Shown piece by piece: positions 8,555-12,341 of a stretch of 12,341 bases of DNA; the first letter of the stretch is position 1; each line of letters begins with the position of its first letter. The DNA comes from JAMCXS01 sp964459065. Lineage in GTDB: Bacteria > Acidobacteriota > Terriglobia > UBA7540. Under the pieces are notes generated by a model. That model searched no databases. It was not told the DNA's origin and saw only the letters and a program-made list of their open reading frames with translations. The stretch spans positions 1 to 12,341 of the forward strand of contig CAYWMN010000102.1 of assembly GCA_964459065.1 (NCBI GenBank), in the 5' to 3' direction. A program made the translations under genes and the position numbers.

Positions 8555-9137
8555 CACGCATCGCCGGACAATGTTTGAGCCGGGAATCATGCCGCGCATC
8601 GAGCGCTAAAAAATCACTCTGCTAAGGGAGGGATTGATCCCCGAGCCCTCCTTCAGCGGAACCGTTTTTACCTGGATATTTTCGACCTCTCTCTCACCCG
8701 GTGGGCCCGGCTTCCAACCCGGCGCCCAAGACATCCATCTCCGGATATCCTTTGAAATCGATCGATAGCTCTTATAGCAGGCATAAAAGTAATCAACAGA
8801 TGTGTTGAAAAGCTTGTGGAAAAATGGCCTCTTCCGTCCTCCAACCATTAGAGTAGTAAAGGTTTTGCACTCTTTGCACAACAGTTGAGCATATTCATCC
8901 TTAGGCCGGCTGGTAGAGCTCCCGAACGGCCACCTCCCTGCAACATTAACATTTTCATAGCTTATTAACCTGGAGGGTGGGGGTGACGCTTCGGCTCTCG
9001 CTTCAATATGAGAAGACAATTTCCCCAATGGCTTTAATTTTTTCCGGCCAAAGCAACCTGGATAGGATATGGATTCAATGCCGGCCACATCATGGCGATC
9101 ACGGCCCCTGCTCAAGGAACACAGTCGCCCGCAAAGC
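8555..9137. other. AT-richer interval without a convincing gene
   Basis: These 583 bases are visibly richer in A+T than the surrounding genes, especially 8740-8970. A minus-strand frame is open from 9175 to 8606 (189 codons). It has only a TTG start inside the neighbouring gene, no ribosome-binding site, mixed third-position bases, and no family I recognise, although part of it (CKECKTFTTLMVGG) reads plausibly. Near the left end, arms 8624-8632 and 8646-8653 (AAGG-G-AGGG / CCCTCCTT, one bulge) form a hairpin. It could end transcription of the foldase gene on the plus strand (TTTTT at 8666) or a minus-strand transcript (six T's on that strand at 8608-8613). No tRNA, riboswitch, IS end or repeat array was found. 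Confidence 0.45.
8624..8653. terminator. Bulged hairpin downstream of the foldase gene, possible terminator
   Basis: An 8-bp stem with one bulged G (8624-8632 against 8646-8653) and a 13-nt loop lies 70 bases after the foldase stop. T runs lie on both sides at a distance (8666-8670 on the plus strand). No closer hairpin was found for this gene. The distance and the weak U tracts make this only a candidate. Confidence 0.35.
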
Positions 9138-9536
9138 TCAAAGCTGTGGCTTCGGCTTTTTGAGACGAACCTCAATCAACTGATTTTCTTTCGTAATCCT
9201 AAAAACTTTTCCGAAAGTTGAATGGTCGGGCGCGGAAACCATTAAAGTGATCTTACCCATGGGCACGAAGGGGAAGCTGCCGAGCCCTTTCTTGTCGGTT
9301 TTTGAGGAGTAAGAAATGGTTTTCGCCTGCCGCATGAATCCGCCAGACTTGGAGTACGCTAACGTCAGGTGGGCCTGGTAAATAGGATCGCCGCTTTTAG
9401 CATCCTTGACGAGCACGCGGACCGTCGTCATCTCAGTCGCGCGAAGCCCGGCCGGAACCGCCATCCACACGCCCAATGCCACCAATAATCCCAATCCCTG
9501 CCATTTCCTTCGCCCCAACGTTTTCCACCCGCTCAC
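9138..9536 (-). CDS. Small secreted protein with carboxypeptidase-regulatory-like beta-sandwich
   Basis: A 132-residue exported protein. The GTG start at 9536 is supported by AAGGAGG ending four bases upstream. The signal peptide covers about residues 1-33 (basic GRRKW, then LGLLVALGVWMAV, cleavage near LRA-TE). The mature part is one beta-sandwich: VRVLVKDAKSGDPIYQAHLTLAY, a TDKKGLGSFPFVPMGKITLMVSAP segment of alternating strands, and a lysine-rich end (RLKKPKPQL). The G-x-P-hydrophobic and later T-D-x-x-G patterns match carboxypeptidase-regulatory-like (CarboxypepD_reg/CNA-B-type) domains, which are abundant in Acidobacteria as adhesion or TonB-receptor modules. Here the domain stands alone and has no catalytic function. 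It is divergent from the PLP enzyme gene. The partner or ligand is unknown. Confidence 0.72.
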   Translation of the reverse strand: MSGWKTLGRRKWQGLGLLVALGVWMAVPAGLRATEMTTVRVLVKDAKSGDPIYQAHLTLAYSKSGGFMRQAKTISYSSKTDKKGLGSFPFVPMGKITLMVSAPDHSTFGKVFRITKENQLIEVRLKKPKPQL

Positions 9537-9710
9537 GGTTCCTCCTTCACATCAGTCAATGCTATATTTAAGTTTTATCACAATTGAATGGCTGGTTGGC
9601 CGGTTCTTGGGCCCTGGCCCGCCACCCTCAAAGGGGGCGCCGGGCTCCAATATTGCACACGGAACTGAAATCCAACGCAAAACAAGGGGCTCGATGCCCG
9701 GAAAGGCACT
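9537..9710. promoter_or_regulatory. Divergent control region of the secreted protein and PLP enzyme genes
   Basis: An AT-rich island at about 9556-9592 (TATATTTAAGTTTTATCACAATT) is the likely seat of both promoters. On the minus strand TTCAAT and TATAGC are spaced 16 bases apart, a modest promoter for the small secreted protein. I cannot assign a clear -35/-10 pair for the plus-strand gene. The plus-strand leader then has a GC-rich imperfect hairpin (GCCCG 9617-9621 with CGGGC 9641-9645 around CCCTCAAAGGG). GGAAAGG at 9700-9706 serves as ribosome-binding site 4 bases before the ATG. Confidence 0.4.
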
Positions 9711-10850
9711 ATGGGATTCTCCACAGACGCAATTCACGCCGGCCAGGAGCCGGATCCTGCCACGGGAGCCATTATCGTTCCCATCTATCAGACGTCCACC
9801 TTCGTCCAGGAAGAATTGGGAAAGAATAAGGGCTACGAATACGCGCGCTCGGCAAACCCCACGCGCTCGGCGCTGGAAAGCAATCTGGCCCGGCTTGAGG
9901 ACGGCCAATTCGGCTTTGCGTTCGCCTCGGGAATGGCTGCCATTAATGCCGTGCTAAGCCTGTTGAAGACCGGCGATCACGTTGTCGCGGGCCGGAATGT
10001 CTACGGGGGCACTTTCCGCTTGTTTGAGCGCGTCCTGAGGGACTTTGGGATGAGCTTTACCTATGTGGACACCACCCGGTTGGAAGAGGTGGAAAAAGCC
10101 ATAGGAGCTTCGACGCGGCTGCTGTTCCTTGAAACGCCCACTAACCCCCTGATGGAAATCACCGATCTTGCAGCGGCTTCGGCTGCTGCCCACCGCCGGA
10201 ATGTTAAAGTCGCGGTTGATAACACCTTCATGAGTCCTTATTTGCAACGTCCGCTCGAACTGGGAGCGGATCTTGTGATCCACAGCACGACGAAATACCT
10301 GAACGGCCACAGCGACGGGGTCGGTGGCGCCGTCGTCCTGAACGATGCGACGATGGCCGAACGCCTGAAGTTCATTCAAAACGCCGCCGGAGCCATCCTC
10401 GGCCCCATGGACAGTTGGCTGGTGTTGCGAGGAATCAAGACGCTGGCTGTCCGCATGCGCCAGCACACGGCAAACGGCATGGCGGTGGCGGAGTTCCTCA
10501 ACAGCCACCCCAAGGTGCAGAAGGTCAATTATCCTGGTCTCGCTTCCCACCCGCAGCACGACCTGGCGCAAAAACAGACCAAAGGCTCAGGCGGCATGCT
10601 CTCCTTCGAAACGGGCTCCATTGAAAACGCCGGGAAGATCCTGAAGGCGGTCCGACTCTGTTCGCTTGCCGAAAGCCTGGGAGGCGTTGAGACACTCATA
10701 TCACACCCCGCCTCAATGACTCACGCGAGCGTTCCGCCCGAGGACCGTAAGCGGCTTGGCATTACGGACGGCCTGGTTCGGATTTCGGTTGGAATCGAGG
10801 ATATCGAGGACTTGATCGCGGACCTCGATCAAGCTCTTGCCAAGATATAG
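9711..10850 (+). CDS. metB: Cystathionine gamma-synthase/lyase-type PLP enzyme
   Basis: A 379-residue cytosolic enzyme of the Cys/Met-metabolism PLP family (fold type I), which acts in trans-sulfuration: gamma-synthase joins cysteine to an activated homoserine, lyase cleaves cystathionine. Visible catalytic features are YARSANPTR (Tyr44 and Arg46, which bind PLP phosphate from the neighbouring subunit), the SGMAAINA phosphate loop, NVYGG with Tyr98 stacking on the cofactor, and VAVDNTF with Asp170 at the pyridine nitrogen. The Schiff-base lysine is Lys195 in HSTTKYLNGHSDGVGG, and SLGGVETLISHPASMTHA is the substrate carboxylate-binding region. Length is typical and the start is supported by GGAAAGG. 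The sequence alone does not separate gamma-synthase (metB) from gamma-lyase (mccB) or O-acetylhomoserine sulfhydrylase; the first is favoured by overall resemblance only. It is a single-gene unit between a divergent secreted protein and the 40-bp palindrome. Confidence 0.85.
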   Translation: MGFSTDAIHAGQEPDPATGAIIVPIYQTSTFVQEELGKNKGYEYARSANPTRSALESNLARLEDGQFGFAFASGMAAINAVLSLLKTGDHVVAGRNVYGGTFRLFERVLRDFGMSFTYVDTTRLEEVEKAIGASTRLLFLETPTNPLMEITDLAAASAAAHRRNVKVAVDNTFMSPYLQRPLELGADLVIHSTTKYLNGHSDGVGGAVVLNDATMAERLKFIQNAAGAILGPMDSWLVLRGIKTLAVRMRQHTANGMAVAEFLNSHPKVQKVNYPGLASHPQHDLAQKQTKGSGGMLSFETGSIENAGKILKAVRLCSLAESLGGVETLISHPASMTHASVPPEDRKRLGITDGLVRISVGIEDIEDLIADLDQALAKI

Positions 10851-10951
10851 AAGAGTGTGAAAAGGAACAGCACGGCAATAGTCCTGAGCCGCAGACCTCC
10901 AACCGGCGCAGAACGTCATCCTGTGCACAGGGCTGCTTTCAGCAAGGATCT

Positions 10952-10991
10952 GAGGTTCATCCCTGCGGCCATGGCCGCAGGGATGAACCTC
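10952..10991. repeat. Perfect 40-bp palindrome between convergent genes
   Basis: The 20 bases 10952-10971 (starting GAGGTTCATCCC, ending GCGGCCA) are the exact reverse complement of 10972-10991, with no spacer; the centre is GGCCATGGCC. It sits 101 bases after the PLP enzyme stop and 18 bases beyond the stop of the opposing beta-propeller gene. As RNA it would form a very stable hairpin on either strand, but neither side has a U run, so it is not a classic intrinsic terminator. A second small palindrome, CCTGTGCACAGG, lies at 10920-10931. The structure could act as a bidirectional mRNA end or stabiliser, or be a copy of a dispersed REP-like element. Confidence 0.9.
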
Positions 10992-11009
10992 TCTCCAATG
11001 AACAGTAAG

Positions 11010-12341
11010 CTAATTGATGGTTGTCGCATTCACCGTCGTGCTGGCGGAGTTTCCGCCAATCGTCACGTTAACGGTTAAAGGATTCGCCAGATTAGTCAGG
11101 TCAACTTTCTTGACGTAGGCCGAAATCTGGAATTGACTCGGGCTCAGAAGCACAATTTGAACCTTAAGGCTTGCTCCATCGATCCCGCGCTGGAAGACAT
11201 AAGTTCCTGCCTTGCTGCCATTCTGGTGGGTATTGAACGATCCGGCCGGGATGGTGACGGAATAAGTGTAAGAGGAATTGCCAATCTGCAGCGTGACAGG
11301 CTGGGTGAGCGGATCAATAACTCCGCCACCGCTGCCGGTGTCTAAGGTAGCGTTCAGATCAAAACTGGGCGGAGGACCCGCAGTGACATCCAGGGTGGCA
11401 TTCAGTGTCGTGGGGCTGGAGCAAGCTTTTGCCGGAAAAGCCGCAACGGAAAGCAACCCGTACCCCACCACGTCTAGAGCAGGAACAGTAGAAGCAGTGG
11501 TGATCGAATCAAAGCCGAATGGGTTCGCTCCATAAACGGTTAGAGCCGGCTGTGCGCTGGCAGCGTAGAGCAGGGTTCCATCCTGGCTCACTGCCAGCCC
11601 GCCCGGGTAAGCGTATTGATTGCCAATCCCGATCGCGGTCCCGCCGGACAGCGCGCCGGTGTTGGAATCAACATTAAACTCCGTAACCGACTGGCTCCCC
11701 TGGGTACTGGCGTAAAGCATGCTGTCATCCGCACTCAGCCGCACCACCTGATTGCTGGTTATCGTCCCAACTGCGGGCGAAGACGAAAGATAGGTCAGGG
11801 CTCCTGTTGAGGAGTCGAGGCTGTAAACTTCAACGGTAGTCCCGTAGGTCCCGGCGTAAACATAAGTTCCAGCACAGTTGATATCCACGCCGGTGAAGGC
11901 CGTTCCAAACTGAATTGCCGCCGAGGCAGAAGTCAAAGCACCGCCCTGTCCGATCTTAAAAGTCTGAATCTCATTCTGATCCTTGATTGCCAGCACCAGC
12001 AGGCCGCCGCTCGGGGTCACCTTCATGCTGGTCATAGGACCGTCAGCTTGGACCAGCGTGGGATTCGCCGTCAGCGCTCCCGTGTTGGGGTCGATTTGAA
12101 AGATCGTGATTTGTCCGTTGAATCCCGTACTGCCTGCGTAAAGATAGTTTCCATCCGGGGTTGCAGCCAGTGAAATCCCGGATTCAATGGTACTGTTGTA
12201 CGCCAATGTTGAGTAAGGCGTCGTGGAAACGCTTGTCAGCGCTCCTGTTGCGGGGTCACCCTTAAATCCGCTGACGGTGTTGCTGCCCGCGTTGGACGCG
12301 TAGACGAACGTGTTATTCGCGGAAGTTTTGTCAACAACGAT
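11010..12341 (-). CDS. Secreted beta-propeller (YVTN/lactonase-like) with C-terminal beta-sandwich, 5' end cut by window edge
   Basis: The frame is open from the right edge, so 443 C-terminal residues are visible and the start and any signal peptide lie outside; a TTG at 12206 is only an internal codon. Visible residues 1 to about 300 are repeating propeller blades of the lactonase/YVTN type: blade motifs such as FVYASNAGSNTVSGF, YLYAGSTGFNGQITIFQID, YVYAGTYGTTVEVYSLD and MLYASTQGSQSVTEFNVD, each followed by (P/S)xTGALT. Around residue 305 a Ser/Thr/Asn-rich beta-sandwich begins (LNATLDVTAGPPPSFDLNATL, then GVIDPLTQPVTLQIG and VTIPAGSF) and ends the protein at ATTIN. Such proteins are typically extracellular in Acidobacteria. 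6-Phosphogluconolactonase is the namesake activity, but most secreted members are of unknown, probably binding, function. The gene converges on the PLP enzyme gene. Confidence 0.8.
   Translation of the reverse strand: MVVDKTSANNTFVYASNAGSNTVSGFKGDPATGALTSVSTTPYSTLAYNSTIESGISLAATPDGNYLYAGSTGFNGQITIFQIDPNTGALTANPTLVQADGPMTSMKVTPSGGLLVLAIKDQNEIQTFKIGQGGALTSASAAIQFGTAFTGVDINCAGTYVYAGTYGTTVEVYSLDSSTGALTYLSSSPAVGTITSNQVVRLSADDSMLYASTQGSQSVTEFNVDSNTGALSGGTAIGIGNQYAYPGGLAVSQDGTLLYAASAQPALTVYGANPFGFDSITTASTVPALDVVGYGLLSVAAFPAKACSSPTTLNATLDVTAGPPPSFDLNATLDTGSGGGVIDPLTQPVTLQIGNSSYTYSVTIPAGSFNTHQNGSKAGTYVFQRGIDGASLKVQIVLLSPSQFQISAYVKKVDLTNLANPLTVNVTIGGNSASTTVNATTIN

Noticed and set aside
8606..9175. 189-codon minus-strand frame as a confident gene
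   Set aside because: Its only long start is a TTG inside the neighbouring gene with no Shine-Dalgarno, the composition is uneven and no family is recognisable. It is kept only as a remark on the AT-rich interval.
12204..12206. TTG as start of the beta-propeller gene
   Set aside because: The frame continues with propeller-blade sequence to the window edge, so the gene is truncated by the window rather than starting here.

Overview
The window (about 58% GC by eye) looks like chromosomal DNA of an acidobacterium, most likely from an environmental or metagenome-assembled genome. The assignment rests on the GroEL sequence, on small secreted proteins with carboxypeptidase-regulatory-like folds, on a YVTN-type beta-propeller with a C-terminal beta-sandwich, and on long-leader Sec-exported proteins. 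It is inference from family resemblance, not a database result.

Layout from left to right. (1) The 3' part of groEL (+), cut by the left edge, ends at a strong hairpin terminator shared with a convergent NAD(P)-binding Rossmann/DUF2520 gene (-). (2) Divergent from that gene is a 62-residue single-pass membrane protein (+). Its stop codon overlaps the stop of the convergent uvrB (-), the damage-recognition subunit of nucleotide excision repair. (3) uvrB and a secreted family-20 glycoside hydrolase (+) are transcribed divergently from a 240-bp region; the hydrolase has a clear TTGACA-17-TACACT promoter and uvrB has a consensus -10 box. (4) About 320 bp after the hydrolase holds what looks like the eroded 3' end of a beta-rich coding sequence, then a hairpin. 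Next comes a secreted SurA/PrsA-like foldase whose parvulin domain appears to lack its active-site histidines. (5) A 580-bp AT-richer interval without a convincing gene is followed by a small secreted beta-sandwich protein (-). That gene is divergent from a cystathionine gamma-synthase/lyase-type PLP enzyme (+). (6) A perfect 40-bp palindrome separates the PLP enzyme gene from a convergent, edge-truncated secreted beta-propeller gene (-).

The genes do not form an operon or a recognisable pathway. Nearly all are single-gene units with their own start signals, mixing housekeeping (protein folding, DNA repair, sulfur amino-acid metabolism) with envelope or secreted functions (GlcNAc-type glycosidase, periplasmic foldase, beta-propeller). 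I saw no CRISPR array, insertion sequence, phage module, toxin-antitoxin pair, tRNA or rRNA, and no convincing new multi-gene system. The observations most worth a second look are a 14-codon insertion in a conserved GroEL helix, the 40-bp palindrome, and the in-frame coding relic behind the glycoside hydrolase.
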